A DNA stretch of 64,000 nucleotides from Pseudanabaena sp. Salubria-1 (GCA_023336205.1 JALQCR010000003.1:186001-250000); one strand, 5' to 3'. Positions 1 through 8,817 are shown, numbered from the stretch's first letter. Notes: generated by a model from the letters alone, not told the origin. Made by a program: numbers and translations.

Positions 1-349
1 ATATACTTCGCTCGAACGCCTTGATCTGCGTTTAATTGAGGCGGCAGCTGATCTCGGCGCTAATTCTAAACAAACTTTTTGGCAGATTACAGTTCCGCAA
101 GTTTCCTCAGGAATTATCGCGGGAGTCTCACTAGTATCGATCACTAGTTTTAGCGACTACATTAACCCGCAACTATTAGGCGGTCCTGGTAGCCGCACAA
201 TCGCCTCAATTATCGAGTTGCAATTTTTGGGCGCAAGTAGCAACCGAGGGTTTGGATCGGCGCTGAGTATGGTGCTCATTCTTGCCGTAACAATTGTGAT
301 TGCCTTGCTAATTAAATATGGTGATCGCAGGGTGGTAAGTGATGGCTAA
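1..349 (+). CDS. ABC transporter permease, PotB-like, C-terminal part (partial)
   Basis: The gene enters from the left edge and reads in frame from base 2 to a TAA at 347-349. The visible 115 residues are the end of an inner-membrane permease. The EAA loop that docks on the ATPase is seen as EAAADLGANSKQTFWQITVP at residues about 13-32, followed by two hydrophobic segments and a short basic tail. Together with the next permease, whose start overlaps this stop, it looks like the PotB half of a spermidine/putrescine-type importer. The ATPase and binding protein would lie upstream, outside the window. The substrate is inferred from the PotB/PotC pairing; other type I importers remain possible. 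Confidence 0.8.
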   Translation, partial: YTSLERLDLRLIEAAADLGANSKQTFWQITVPQVSSGIIAGVSLVSITSFSDYINPQLLGGPGSRTIASIIELQFLGASSNRGFGSALSMVLILAVTIVIALLIKYGDRRVVSDG

Positions 350-1142
350 TCCAATCAATGTCCCAACTGTTAAACGCTGGCAAACTTGGTATACGGTACT
401 TGCATTCTTTTACATGTACTTGCCGATCGCTGTTCTGACACTTTTTAGCTTTAATAAATCCCCATCCCCATCAAAATGGACTGGGTTTACATGGGAATGG
501 TATGCCAAGTTTCTGCAAAACCCAATCCTACTAGCAGCTCTAAAAAACAGTCTGAGTGTTGCTCTAACTGCGGTATCAGTCTCCGCAATATTAGGCACGC
601 TCACCGCAGTCGGATTAGCTCGATATTATTTCCCCGGCAAAAGCCTATATCGTGGCGCGACCTATTTACCTTTGATCATCCCTGACATTGCGATCGCAGT
701 AGCAACCCTCGTATTTTTCGCAGCAATACAATTGCCCCTCAGCCTTGTCACAATCGTGATTGCCCATATTGTTTTTTGCTTAGCTTATGTTGCCGTAGTT
801 GTTTCTAGCCGTCTTGCCACAATCGATCCCCAACTAGAAGAAGCAGCTCTTGATTTAGGCGCTACACCCGTACAGGCTTTTTTGCGCGTATTGCTGCCAC
901 AGCTTTTACCAGGAATTTTGTCTGGATGTTTGTTAGCCTTTATTCTCAGCATGGACGACTTTGTAATTGCCTACTTTACCGCAGGTGTTGGCTCAACCAC
1001 TTTACCGATCGCCATTTTCTCGTCGCTGCGGAGTGGCGGTGTAACTCCTGAGTTAAATGCTCTCAGTGTGTTGCTAATTATTGGGTCAGCCTCTATGGCA
1101 GCAATTGCAGAAGCAATCAGAAGTTGGGGTAATCATGATTAA
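342..1142 (+). CDS. ABC transporter permease, PotC-like (polyamine-type)
   Basis: A 266-residue inner-membrane permease with about six hydrophobic segments and an EAA loop at residues about 165-185 (EEAALDLGATPVQAFLRVLL). The C-terminal SMDDFVIAYFTAG stretch is typical of PotC-type subunits. The ATG at 342 overlaps the stop of the preceding permease by 8 bases, so the two are translationally coupled. A GTG at 339 is an alternative start adding one residue. With the upstream PotB-like subunit it would form the membrane channel of a polyamine or related small-solute importer. The substrate is a family inference and is not shown by the sequence. Confidence 0.85.
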   Translation: MANPINVPTVKRWQTWYTVLAFFYMYLPIAVLTLFSFNKSPSPSKWTGFTWEWYAKFLQNPILLAALKNSLSVALTAVSVSAILGTLTAVGLARYYFPGKSLYRGATYLPLIIPDIAIAVATLVFFAAIQLPLSLVTIVIAHIVFCLAYVAVVVSSRLATIDPQLEEAALDLGATPVQAFLRVLLPQLLPGILSGCLLAFILSMDDFVIAYFTAGVGSTTLPIAIFSSLRSGGVTPELNALSVLLIIGSASMAAIAEAIRSWGNHD

Positions 1143-1356
1143 GACATGATAGCTATAACAAATATTAAATCTTAATCAAGCTTAAATAGCATCCAAAGCA
1201 TCTAGGCTAGTCTGTTGAAATTGATATCAGAAATTTGGAAATTGTGATATTTTTTGAACGTCTTTATCAAAAATTAATTGGTTTTGCAAACATAGGTTAA
1301 AAACGTGTGGTATATTACATCTGGCAAAGCTAATCAAAGCTACAGAATGACTCCCC

Positions 1357-1800
1357 ATGAGTGAGAAGCCTTTAAAGCTGCGAATCTCAATTCCACCCGT
1401 TGAGGGAATCGAGGACATTCCCATCGCAGCAGTCGAAGTACTCGCTACAAAAATGGGGTTTGATCCTGATGCTGTGCAAGATATCGTACAAGCTCTTACG
1501 GAAGCTTTAGTTAATGCGGTTCTTTACAGTACATCTGATCTTGACGTAGAAGTTGCAGTTTTCGCGGCAAATACCAGCCTAATTGTAGAAGTCCATGATC
1601 GTGGATCGGGTTTTGATATTGATAGTGTACCGCCACCTGATTTTGATTTGATATCCGAGATTGGTGTCAAAAATGGTGGATTTGGTATACATATGATCAA
1701 AGCACTGGTTGATAAGGTCGAGATCGAATCTACCAATCAAGGTACAACAGTCCGTATGAGTAAGTTCCTGTCTATCCCCAAACCCATTCTCCAATCATGA
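1357..1800 (+). CDS. Anti-sigma regulatory factor, RsbW/SpoIIAB-type ATPase
   Basis: A 147-residue GHKL-fold protein. The N box is at residues 49-53 (E49, N53), the G1 box DRGSG is at 81-85, and a glycine-rich lid with GGFG is at 107-110. These are the ATP-binding elements of serine kinases that phosphorylate STAS-domain antagonists. The next gene, whose ATG overlaps this stop (ATGA at 1797-1800), encodes such a STAS protein, so the two form a kinase/antagonist pair. The pair probably acts in partner switching controlling a sigma factor or another output protein. The target cannot be read from the window, and no sigma factor gene is adjacent. Confidence 0.87.
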   Translation: MSEKPLKLRISIPPVEGIEDIPIAAVEVLATKMGFDPDAVQDIVQALTEALVNAVLYSTSDLDVEVAVFAANTSLIVEVHDRGSGFDIDSVPPPDFDLISEIGVKNGGFGIHMIKALVDKVEIESTNQGTTVRMSKFLSIPKPILQS

Positions 1801-2147
1801 CTCATTCCTCATTTTTACAAGATGAACTCAAGATCGTCGAACAGATTGATGGCGATCAAGTTATTCTCAAACTGAATGGTGCTTTGAGTGTAACCACGGT
1901 TCCATATTTTAGGCAAGCCGTGCAACCATTTATCGACCGCAAATTATCAGCGATAGTTTTGGATTTTGAAGGAGTGACCAAAATCGTCAGTAGAGGCGTA
2001 GGTGCTGCAATTGATATGGCAGTACAAGCCAAGAAGCAAGGTGGTAAGTTGCGCCTAGAGAATGTTGGCAAATATGGTCGCTCTCTATATATCCAAGGTG
2101 TACATTTAGTGGCTGAAGTACCTGAACTCGAAGGATTTGAACCATAA
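1797..2147 (+). CDS. STAS-domain anti-sigma factor antagonist
   Basis: A 116-residue single STAS domain. The segment TKIVSRGVGAAID at residues 61-73 aligns with the SpoIIAA phosphorylation loop. Ser65 sits at the position of the phosphorylated serine, while the preceding acidic residue of SpoIIAA is replaced by Val. It overlaps the upstream RsbW-like kinase gene by 4 bases, so coupled translation and a kinase-substrate relationship are likely. A strong hairpin terminator follows at 2168-2200. The output it controls is unknown. Confidence 0.85.
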   Translation: MTHSSFLQDELKIVEQIDGDQVILKLNGALSVTTVPYFRQAVQPFIDRKLSAIVLDFEGVTKIVSRGVGAAIDMAVQAKKQGGKLRLENVGKYGRSLYIQGVHLVAEVPELEGFEP

Positions 2148-2167
2148 ATTTTATTCTATGAAAATAA

Positions 2168-2200
2168 AATAGAGGTGGTGCTTTGCGCCACCTCTATTTT
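2168..2200 (+). terminator. Rho-independent terminator after the RsbW/STAS pair
   Basis: The inverted repeat AATAGAGGTGG/CCACCTCTATT has a TGC-TTT-GCG centre with wobble pairing and is followed by a T-rich run. It lies 20 bases after the STAS gene stop and separates it from dnaE-C. Confidence 0.8.
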
Positions 2201-2236
2201 GTTTGTTTTTAAATTGATTTTTAATAGGCAATAAAA

Positions 2237-3616
2237 ATGAAAATCATCAGTCGTAAATCGTTGGGCATACAATGTGTTTTCGATATCGGCTTAGAGCGGG
2301 ATCATAATTTTTTGTTAGATAAAGGTTATGTAGCTTCAAATTGCTTTAATAAGTCTCATAGCGTCGCCTATGGATATGTAACGTATCAAACCGCATATCT
2401 TAAAGCAAATTATCCCGTTGAATATATGGCGGCTCTTTTATCTTCGGTTAGTGGTGACCAAGAAAAGGTTCAGCGATATATTGCTAATTGCCGCAGTATG
2501 GGCATCCCTGTTGTTCCTCCTGATGTCAATAGCTCTGGTGAAGACTTTACTCCTCGTGGGCATCAGATTGTATTTGGCTTGGCTGCTATTAAAAATCTAG
2601 GAGCTGGACCGATCGCAGCAATTTTACACGCCCGTCAAGAGGGATCTTTCACATCTTTGGCAGATTTATGTAGCCGTCTCGATTCGCGATCGCTAAACAA
2701 AAAAGCTTTAGAAGCATTAATTCAAACTGGCGCATTAGACTTACTAGAGCCAAATCGCCACCAATTAATGAACGATCTTGAAATTACGATGGAATGGGCT
2801 TCGCGACGCGCTAAGGAGCAAGCATCAGGGCAAGGTAATATCTTCGACTTCTTTGGTGAAAGTAGTAATACAAAAACTTTTGATACTGCCCCAACTACAT
2901 CCCGCGTTCAAGACTATTCTGCTCAAGACAAACTTCGCCTTGAAAAAGAACTGTTAGGTTTTTATATTTCTGATCATCCGCTTAGTGTGGTCAGTCGTTC
3001 AGCTAAATTAATGGCTCCGATCAATCTCTGTGATATACCCGAATCTTCAGAGACGAAGGTAGTAACTGCGATCGCTTTAATTCTGGAAATTAAAGAGGTC
3101 GTCACAAAAAAAGGCGATCGCATGGCAATTTTACAGCTCGAAGACTTAACAGGCAGTACTGAAGCCGTCGTTTTCCCAAAAACCTTTGATAAGGTCAAGC
3201 ATTTAATGGAAAAGGACAAACGCCTAATGGTATGGGGAAAAATTGATCGCCGCGACGAGCAAACGCAATTAATTATTGATGATATGCAACCGATTGAGTC
3301 AGTACGTATGGTTCGGGTCGAACTCACTCGCGAGCAAGCAAGAGATCGGCAGGTTTTGGAACAACTCAAAAAAGCTTTAAATCCTAACCCCAGTTATAGC
3401 AGCAATACCAGTAATGGTAATTCCAGCTACGGCAAGTCCAATTATGGTAGAAATGAGCCTGATACTTCTAACAAAATTCCTGTAATCGCGTCGATTGAGT
3501 ATATGCCGAAGTTAGTTCGACTAGGCAATCAGTTCTGGGTGCAAGATGAAGAAACTGCCGTTAAAGCTTTAGTGCAAGCAGGATTCAAAGCAACTTACGA
3601 TGCACTAGTTACTTAA
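2237..3616 (+). CDS. dnaE: DNA polymerase III alpha subunit, C-terminal part, fused to split-intein C fragment
   Basis: A 459-residue product. Residues 1-35 are the C fragment of the cyanobacterial DnaE split intein: FDIGLERDHNFLL is the block F region, and the fragment ends GYVASN with catalytic Asn35. The +1 residue Cys36 starts the extein CFNKSHSVAYGYVTYQTAYL. The 424-residue extein is the C-terminal third of DnaE, with the finger and (HhH)2 region and then an OB-fold at about residues 270-345 (VTAIALILEIKEVVTKKGDR). Known biology of the family: the N half is encoded at a distant locus with an N intein, and trans-splicing joins the two into a full replicative polymerase. The N half is not in this window. 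The ATG start is fixed by the intein N-terminus. Confidence 0.97.
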   Translation: MKIISRKSLGIQCVFDIGLERDHNFLLDKGYVASNCFNKSHSVAYGYVTYQTAYLKANYPVEYMAALLSSVSGDQEKVQRYIANCRSMGIPVVPPDVNSSGEDFTPRGHQIVFGLAAIKNLGAGPIAAILHARQEGSFTSLADLCSRLDSRSLNKKALEALIQTGALDLLEPNRHQLMNDLEITMEWASRRAKEQASGQGNIFDFFGESSNTKTFDTAPTTSRVQDYSAQDKLRLEKELLGFYISDHPLSVVSRSAKLMAPINLCDIPESSETKVVTAIALILEIKEVVTKKGDRMAILQLEDLTGSTEAVVFPKTFDKVKHLMEKDKRLMVWGKIDRRDEQTQLIIDDMQPIESVRMVRVELTREQARDRQVLEQLKKALNPNPSYSSNTSNGNSSYGKSNYGRNEPDTSNKIPVIASIEYMPKLVRLGNQFWVQDEETAVKALVQAGFKATYDALVT

Positions 3617-3646
3617 ACAAGAGAGGGGCTTTGTGCATTACTTATT

Positions 3647-4093
3647 TTATAAGCCTAATTGTCGTCTGGCTTCAAACAGCCCCAGAGCTGCACTTACGGA
3701 TAGATTGAGACTACGCACTTTGGGGTGTTCCATAGGAATCTGGACAGTTAGATTGTTGGCAATAATCTCTTCGGGCAGTCCGCTTGATTCACTGCCAAAT
3801 AGGAGCCAGTCCCCATCTTGGTATTGAAATTCTCGAAAGCTTTGTGAACCACGAGCACTAAAGCAAATCCATCGTCCTCCTTTTGAGGCTTCGCGTAAAG
3901 ATTCAATATTGGGATGTACAGTTACGTCCACATATTCCCAGTAGTCTATGCCTGCGCGTTTGAGTTGACGATCGCTAATTTCAAAGCCCAAAGGCTCCAC
4001 CAGATGTAAATGCGTGTTCGTTGCCGCACAGGTACGAGCGATATTGCCAGTATTAGGTGGGATTTCAGGATAAATGAGAGCGACTTGTAGCAT
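3647..4093 (-). CDS. trmL: tRNA (cytidine/uridine-34 2'-O)-methyltransferase, SPOUT family
   Basis: A 148-residue SPOUT methyltransferase that 2'-O-methylates the wobble base of certain tRNA-Leu species, according to family knowledge. Visible motifs are PNTGNIARTCAA at residues 13-24 (motif 1), LLFGSESSGLPEE near residues 96-108 (motif 2) and IPMEHPKVRSLNLSVSAAL near 118-136 (motif 3, the knot with SAM contacts). The length is normal for TrmL. It converges on dnaE-C. A tRNA-Leu(CAA), a plausible substrate class, lies about 700 bases further on. That proximity is suggestive only. Confidence 0.93.
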   Translation of the reverse strand: MLQVALIYPEIPPNTGNIARTCAATNTHLHLVEPLGFEISDRQLKRAGIDYWEYVDVTVHPNIESLREASKGGRWICFSARGSQSFREFQYQDGDWLLFGSESSGLPEEIIANNLTVQIPMEHPKVRSLNLSVSAALGLFEARRQLGL

Positions 4094-4155
4094 TGACTAT
4101 AAATATATTTAAAGGATATTTAAAGGCTGCGTTGTTAGCACAGTCTTTAAATATA

Positions 4156-4190
4156 AAAGAATTGCGGCACTTCGTGCCGCAATTCTTTTT
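4156..4190. terminator. Hairpin terminator between trmL promoter region and membrane protein gene
   Basis: The perfect inverted repeat AAGAATTGCGGCAC/GTGCCGCAATTCTT has a TTC loop and is followed by T5. It sits at the 3' end of the minus-strand gene at 4192-4587, so it probably terminates that gene. Confidence 0.7.
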
Positions 4191-4191
4191 A

Positions 4192-4587
4192 TTAGCCTTT
4201 CGCTCGGTCTTCAATATCTTCTAAGGTTTGTAGGACTAGACGCTTAGCTTGCAGTTTCCAACCCCATTTCTGTAAGGCGATCGCGGCTCCTGTACCAACA
4301 ACTGTGGCAATAAAATCTAAAGGTTGCTCCATCGATATACCTAAAAGCAAACCCAGTCCAGCGATACCCCAAAAAGGTATAGAGACAGACTGGCGGTTTT
4401 TTTCTACAATTTTACTTATGTCGTCAGTTGGCATTGCTGCTACTAATTCAGCTTTTACTTGTTTTTGTTCCGACTTGTTGAGAGATAGACCGATTTTTTG
4501 GCGAAGTTTTTCGATTTTGCGAGCATTGGTGCTGTACTGCACTAACTCATCTTCCGCCAACATGATTAAACGCTCTAACTTTGCCAT
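4192..4587 (-). CDS. Conserved-looking small membrane protein of unknown function
   Basis: A 131-residue protein I do not recognise by name. The N-terminal 65 residues are charged and probably helical, with a coiled-coil-like pattern (NARKIEKLRQKIGLSLNKSEQKQ). Two hydrophobic segments follow, at about residues 70-87 (IPFWGIAGLGLLLGISM) and 90-106 (LDFIATVVGTGAAIAL), then a basic and acidic C-terminal helix. The hairpin-like membrane anchor suggests a protein attached to thylakoid or plasma membrane with cytosolic ends. Codon use matches its neighbours. It stands alone between trmL and tRNA-Leu on the opposite strand to the tRNA. Confidence 0.6.
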   Translation of the reverse strand: MAKLERLIMLAEDELVQYSTNARKIEKLRQKIGLSLNKSEQKQVKAELVAAMPTDDISKIVEKNRQSVSIPFWGIAGLGLLLGISMEQPLDFIATVVGTGAAIALQKWGWKLQAKRLVLQTLEDIEDRAKG

Positions 4588-4720
4588 TGGTAAATATATC
4601 GAGATAATTAAATGAGACGGACTTTACGTATTTCCTCAATCTAAGCATCATAGCGATCGCGATCGCAATTACCAAAAGGAGAGAGGTCAGGTGATCGCCA
4701 TAAAAAGCATCAAAAAATAT

Positions 4721-4752
4721 TTGACAAGATACGCCATTCTTGTTGTATGATA
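4721..4752 (+). promoter_or_regulatory. Possible promoter of tRNA-Leu
   Basis: A perfect TTGACA at 4721-4726 and a TATGAT at 4747-4752 lie 16 bases upstream of the tRNA 5' end. The 20-base spacing is longer than the usual 17, so the pairing of these two boxes is tentative. Confidence 0.4.
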
Positions 4753-4768
4753 TAAATCTTGAAAAAAG

Positions 4769-4850
4769 GGCGAATGGCGGAATTGGTAGACGCATCAGAC
4801 TCAAAATCTGACGACTTCGGTCATGAGAGTTCGATTCTCTCTTTGCCCAT
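4769..4850 (+). tRNA. tRNA-Leu (anticodon CAA)
   Basis: An 82-base class II tRNA. The acceptor stem GGGCGAA at 4769-4775 pairs with TTTGCCC at 4843-4849, with one G-U pair, and the discriminator is A. The D arm contains AATTGGTAGA. The anticodon stem TCAGA/TCTGA encloses loop CTCAAAA with CAA at 4803-4805. A long variable arm (GACTTCGGTC) and the T arm GAGAGTTCGATTCTCTC follow. CCA is not encoded. It reads UUG codons. Confidence 0.97.
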
Positions 4851-4860
4851 AAAATAAAAA

Positions 4861-4890
4861 AGAGTTCTCATTTTGTGAGAACTCTTTTTT
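4861..4890. terminator. Terminator shared by tRNA-Leu and the HdrB-like gene
   Basis: The inverted repeat AGAGTTCTCA/TGAGAACTCT has A-rich and T-rich flanks, so it can work in both directions. It lies 10 bases after the tRNA and reaches the stop region of the convergent gene at 4889-5785. Confidence 0.8.
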
Positions 4891-5785
4891 ATATGGAAAT
4901 TTTTTGTAAGACCGAACTCGTGGACACAATGTGGCGATCTAATCCAAGAACTTTTGGCTCGATCCCGATCGCTAGTCCAATCAGCTGTGGTAAATGCAAA
5001 ATCGGAATCCCTAATTTGTGACCAATCACCTTTTCAACTTCAGGTTGACGCGAATCGAGATTGAGATGACAAAGAGGACATGGCGTGACAATACAATCTG
5101 CACCTGCGGCGATCGCCGCCGTTAGATGTCGTCCTGCCATTGAGAAAGATTCTTTGGGGGCATAGCTAGAAATTGGCCAACCGCAACATTGCACACGTCC
5201 TTCGTAATACACAGGAGTTGCGCCAACTGTACGAAAAATATTTTCCAGAGATTCGGGTTTGAAGGGATCGTCGAAACGAGTGACCGTTTGCGATCGCAAC
5301 AGGTAGCAGCCATAGAAGGCAGCGCATTTAAGATTAGCTAGGGAGCGAGTTACTTTGGCTGTGATATTTTCTAAACCATAGTCGCGGATTAGAACCCAGA
5401 GTAAGTGTAAAACTTCGGTAGAACCTTGGAAATCATGTCCTTGTGTATTCAGGAGTGCATTTACTTCGTCTTTGCGAGTAGTATCCGAGCTTTTGAGTTT
5501 ATCGTTGACACGACCAAGTACACCCTGACAGGTGCTGCATTGCGTCATCACAGTAAGATTTAATTCTTCGGCAAGAGAAATATTTCGGGCATTGATGACA
5601 TCCTCCATTAGTTCGTCAGTTTCCTTGAAGGTGCCTGAACCGCAACAGGTTGCCTTATGTAATTCTACGAGTTCAATACCTAATGCTTGCGCGATCGCCG
5701 TTGTCGATGCATGTAGCTCTTTGCAAGCACCCTTAGCAACACATCCTGAGTAATAAGCGTATTTCAATGCTTTAGTTTCTGTCAT
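4889..5785 (-). CDS. CCG-domain iron-sulfur protein, HdrB family
   Basis: A 298-residue protein with two cysteine-rich CCG domains like heterodisulfide reductase subunit B. The first has SGC near residue 14, KATCCGSG at about 44-51 and QCSTCQG at about 82-88. The second has YGCYLLR, VQCCGWP near residue 200 and TPCPLCHLNLD near 236. In methanogens these cysteines bind noncubane 4Fe-4S clusters. In cyanobacteria, which have no coenzyme M pathway, the partner is unknown, and links to succinate or other quinone-linked dehydrogenases have been suggested for such subunits. The gene is monocistronic here and cytosolic, with no signal peptide or membrane segment. Confidence 0.85.
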   Translation of the reverse strand: MTETKALKYAYYSGCVAKGACKELHASTTAIAQALGIELVELHKATCCGSGTFKETDELMEDVINARNISLAEELNLTVMTQCSTCQGVLGRVNDKLKSSDTTRKDEVNALLNTQGHDFQGSTEVLHLLWVLIRDYGLENITAKVTRSLANLKCAAFYGCYLLRSQTVTRFDDPFKPESLENIFRTVGATPVYYEGRVQCCGWPISSYAPKESFSMAGRHLTAAIAAGADCIVTPCPLCHLNLDSRQPEVEKVIGHKLGIPILHLPQLIGLAIGIEPKVLGLDRHIVSTSSVLQKISI

Positions 5786-5833
5786 TTCTCTGATCGCAAC
5801 ATCTTTCCATTTCGTTTCTAAATTACCACCAAA

Positions 5834-5867
5834 AAAGAGAGGCGGCGCAATGCGCCGCCTCTCTTTT
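5834..5867 (-). terminator. Terminator of rpe
   Basis: The perfect inverted repeat AAAGAGAGGCGGCGCA/TGCGCCGCCTCTCTTT lies just past the rpe stop, with an A-rich sequence on the plus strand giving a U run in the minus-strand transcript. Confidence 0.8.
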
Positions 5868-5874
5868 AGATTAA

Positions 5875-6564
5875 TTAAGCTGTGACTAGCTCAGGACGCT
5901 TACTGTTGCGAATACCCTTAATCGCTTCCGCGTAGTCAGGAGCATTAAATACTGCGGAACCAGCAACGATCGCATTAGCACCAGCTTCTAGAACTTGCCA
6001 AGTGTTGTTAGCTTTTAGACCGCCATCAACTTCAATCCAAGGATCGAGTCCGCGATCATCACACATTTGACGCAACTTAGCGATTTTAGGAATTACGTTA
6101 GGAATGAAGCTCTGACCACCAAAGCCAGGGTTCACACTCATGATCAAAACCAAGTCGCATAGGTCGAGAACGTACTCAATAAAGCTCAAAGGAGTCGAAG
6201 GATTGAGCGAAACACCAGCGAGTTTACCAAGTTCCTTGATTTGGCAGAGATTACGATGTAAGTGAGGGCAAGCAGTATGCTCTGCATGAACGGTGATGAT
6301 ATCTGCACCAGCCTTGGCAAAGTCAGGCACATATCTTTCTGGCTCAGCAATCATCAAATGCACATCTAAAATCTTTGTAGTAACAGGACGAATAGCCGAG
6401 ACTACCAATGGTCCAATGGTAATGTTTGGCACGAAGCGTCCGTCCATAACATCAACGTGAATCCAATCTGCACCCGCCGCATCAACTGCACGAATGTCGT
6501 CACCTAAACGGCTAAAGTCAGCAGACAAGATTGAAGGGGAAATAACTGTGGACTTTTTAGGCAT
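5875..6564 (-). CDS. rpe: Ribulose-phosphate 3-epimerase
   Basis: A 229-residue TIM-barrel enzyme interconverting ribulose-5-phosphate and xylulose-5-phosphate, used in the Calvin cycle and the oxidative pentose phosphate pathway. Metal and catalytic motifs are visible: [13 protein letters not shown] at the N-terminus, [16 protein letters not shown] at about residues 37-52, DVHLMI near 68, [12 protein letters not shown] near 142 and EVDGGLK near 178. The length is standard for the family. It is flanked by strong hairpins on its 3' side and has its own transcription unit. Confidence 0.97.
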   Translation of the reverse strand: MPKKSTVISPSILSADFSRLGDDIRAVDAAGADWIHVDVMDGRFVPNITIGPLVVSAIRPVTTKILDVHLMIAEPERYVPDFAKAGADIITVHAEHTACPHLHRNLCQIKELGKLAGVSLNPSTPLSFIEYVLDLCDLVLIMSVNPGFGGQSFIPNVIPKIAKLRQMCDDRGLDPWIEVDGGLKANNTWQVLEAGANAIVAGSAVFNAPDYAEAIKGIRNSKRPELVTA

Positions 6565-6677
6565 ATGATTTACGGGGGGCTTAGCTTTACAAAGATCTAA
6601 AAAACAGCAGATAAAGGTAGTTTTAACTACAGTCCTGTATTAATTATTAATTAAATTTAGCAGTTTTGATCAATTAA

Positions 6678-6726
6678 AGGCTAAAAAATAGGAAGGGTGC
6701 TAGGCACCCTTCCTATTTTTTAGCCT
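6678..6726 (-). terminator. Very long hairpin terminator of the phosphate transporter gene
   Basis: A nearly perfect inverted repeat of about 23 bases per arm: AAGGCTAAAAAATAGGAAGG, then GTGC, a TA loop and the complement. It starts within the last codons of the minus-strand PiT gene and ends in a U run on that strand. Confidence 0.8.
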
Positions 6727-8211
6727 TTAACTCAAACCTAGAAAGTGTTGATGAACTGCAAATAGACTAATAGTATATGTTCCAAATCCAAGCAGAATAC
6801 AAACTGGTAATGTTAAAAACCAAGCTAGCAACAAGTTTTTTAAAGTATTAGTCTGAACACCAGCCTGATTTGCTACCATCGATCCAGCGATGCCCGATGA
6901 AAGTATATGGGTAGTGCTAACGGGTAATCCGAAATAATCGGCTGTAACAATCGTGGTCATGGTCACTAGTTCTGCGATCGCACCTTGAGCATAGTTAAGA
7001 GGTTCTTGACCAATTTTTTCGCCAACAGTCACAACTACCCGTTTCCATCCAATCATTGTGCCAGAACTGAGAGCGATCGCAATAGTAATTTTCACCCAAT
7101 AGGGAATGAATTTGGTAGTTTTATCTAATTGATTTCGATAGTCAATTAGTACAGATTTACGATCCAGATTAGCTAATTTTTGTTGTTTTTCTAGCTTAGT
7201 AATAGTATTAGCCACAAGATACATATCAGCTCTGATTTGATAGCGATCGCTATCTGTAATATCAACAAAGTTATTACGCATTGACAAATTCTTTGCTATT
7301 AACTGACTTTTAGATAATAGCGATCGCCAAGTATTTTCATCCATCTGACCTTGAGGTTTTAAGAAATTAGTAAGCTCTGCTTGCCCATTTTTAAATTGTA
7401 CATTTTCAAGAATGAGATTATGAGTTGAAGATTGCCGTAGCTGTGAAGCAAATATTGGCACGACTGCTTGAGATGTAGTAACTAATTGAGCGATCGCTTG
7501 ATGGCTCGTATACATATTCAAAGAAAAAATGCTTGGCAAAATACCCACTAAAATCAACATCATTAATCCCATTCCTTTCTGTCCATCATTAGAGCCATGG
7601 GCAAAACTAACCCCAGTACAAGTCAAAATTAAAGCTACACGAACTCTAAAAGGTGGAATATTATCCTTGGGAGCGGCATAAAGCTCCTCTTGTTTAATGA
7701 GAGTTTTAGCAATTAGAAATAGAATAAATACTGCACAAAAACCTATTAATGGCGAAACGACAAGTGAAATTAACACCTCCTGCAATTTAAGCCAATTTAT
7801 CCCGTCCCACCAATTGCTTCCAGTTGCGAATGCTGAATTTGCTATACCAATTCCAATAATTGCTCCAATGAGAGTATGAGTACTCGATACGGGTATGCCT
7901 AAATACCAAGTTCCCAAATTCCAGAAAATCGCTGAGCTTAGTAAAGCGGTCACCATCACAAAGCTTTGCCACGAAGCTACATTTACAATTAATTCCACAG
8001 GCAATAAAGACACAATCGAAAAGGCAACCGCACCACTAGATGTCAAGACACCCAGAAAGTTGCAAATCCCTGACCATATCACAGCGTAAGTTGGCTTAAG
8101 AGTATTTGTGTAAATGACAGTTGCAACTGCATTGGCGGTGTCATGAAACCCATTAACAAACTCGAATCCAATTACTAGCGAAATTGCCAAACCTAAAAAA
8201 AGATATTCCAT
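6727..8211 (-). CDS. Inorganic phosphate transporter, PiT family
   Basis: A 494-residue polytopic membrane protein. The two PiT signature repeats are clear: FVNGFHDTANAVATVIYTNT at residues about 18-37, and SFAHGSNDGQKGMGLMMLI in the second half. Paired PVSSTHTLIG and PVSTTHILSSG segments follow the repeats. A large hydrophilic insert at about residues 255-365 contains helical, charged sequence and may be a cytosolic loop. PiT proteins import metal-phosphate by ion symport. No PhoU-like gene is adjacent, and the gene appears to be monocistronic with its own terminator. Confidence 0.92.
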   Translation of the reverse strand: MEYLFLGLAISLVIGFEFVNGFHDTANAVATVIYTNTLKPTYAVIWSGICNFLGVLTSSGAVAFSIVSLLPVELIVNVASWQSFVMVTALLSSAIFWNLGTWYLGIPVSSTHTLIGAIIGIGIANSAFATGSNWWDGINWLKLQEVLISLVVSPLIGFCAVFILFLIAKTLIKQEELYAAPKDNIPPFRVRVALILTCTGVSFAHGSNDGQKGMGLMMLILVGILPSIFSLNMYTSHQAIAQLVTTSQAVVPIFASQLRQSSTHNLILENVQFKNGQAELTNFLKPQGQMDENTWRSLLSKSQLIAKNLSMRNNFVDITDSDRYQIRADMYLVANTITKLEKQQKLANLDRKSVLIDYRNQLDKTTKFIPYWVKITIAIALSSGTMIGWKRVVVTVGEKIGQEPLNYAQGAIAELVTMTTIVTADYFGLPVSTTHILSSGIAGSMVANQAGVQTNTLKNLLLAWFLTLPVCILLGFGTYTISLFAVHQHFLGLS

Positions 8212-8254
8212 TTTTTTATGGTTTTAAAATCTGAGCAAGACTTAGATTTTAAGA

Positions 8255-8800
8255 TTAATCCTCTTTTCTCTCTAGCGATCGCCACCAACGACTGAGAGGA
8301 AAGTAAATTACAGGTGACCACAAGCTACTTAATATTGCGGAGCTAAGAGCAATTCGTTGCTGTAGAACCCAAACATTATCCATACCAGATCCCATAGCAG
8401 TCAGTTGCACTGCATGCATAGTCTCAACAATTACTGCCATGCCAAATACAATTAAAGCTATCGAAATAAAATCCTCTTGCACATATCTCTGTTTTTGCAA
8501 AAGTGAGTTAAGTCCCCCCGCGATCGCAAGACCAAGAGCATGAGTTGGCGCAATACTCATGCCAGAAAAAGTCATACTGTCTTGTATAAATCCCAGCGCG
8601 ACACCCACCATTACAGACAAAATTACAGGACGGTTTACACTCCAAGCCACTAGCCAAATTAGCAGCCAGTTAGGAGCAATTCCCATCAAGGTCATTCCCG
8701 GAAATCTGGTATACATTGATAAAATGCAAATTATCAGGGAACCAATGGTTACTGCCCAGTTTAAAAACTTTTTTGATAAAGGGACTTTGCGATCGAGCAT
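8255..8800 (-). CDS. mreD: Rod shape-determining protein MreD
   Basis: A 181-residue hydrophobic protein with about five transmembrane segments, third gene of an mreB-mreC-mreD unit on the minus strand. It starts 17 bases after mreC. MreD sequences are weakly conserved, so the call rests on size, membrane profile (VGVALGFIQDSMTFSGMSIAPTHALGLAI is typical of the family) and operon position. It is part of the elongasome that places lateral wall synthesis. Confidence 0.9.
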   Translation of the reverse strand: MLDRKVPLSKKFLNWAVTIGSLIICILSMYTRFPGMTLMGIAPNWLLIWLVAWSVNRPVILSVMVGVALGFIQDSMTFSGMSIAPTHALGLAIAGGLNSLLQKQRYVQEDFISIALIVFGMAVIVETMHAVQLTAMGSGMDNVWVLQQRIALSSAILSSLWSPVIYFPLSRWWRSLERKED

Positions 8801-8817
8801 TCTTCTTGTTGATTGGG

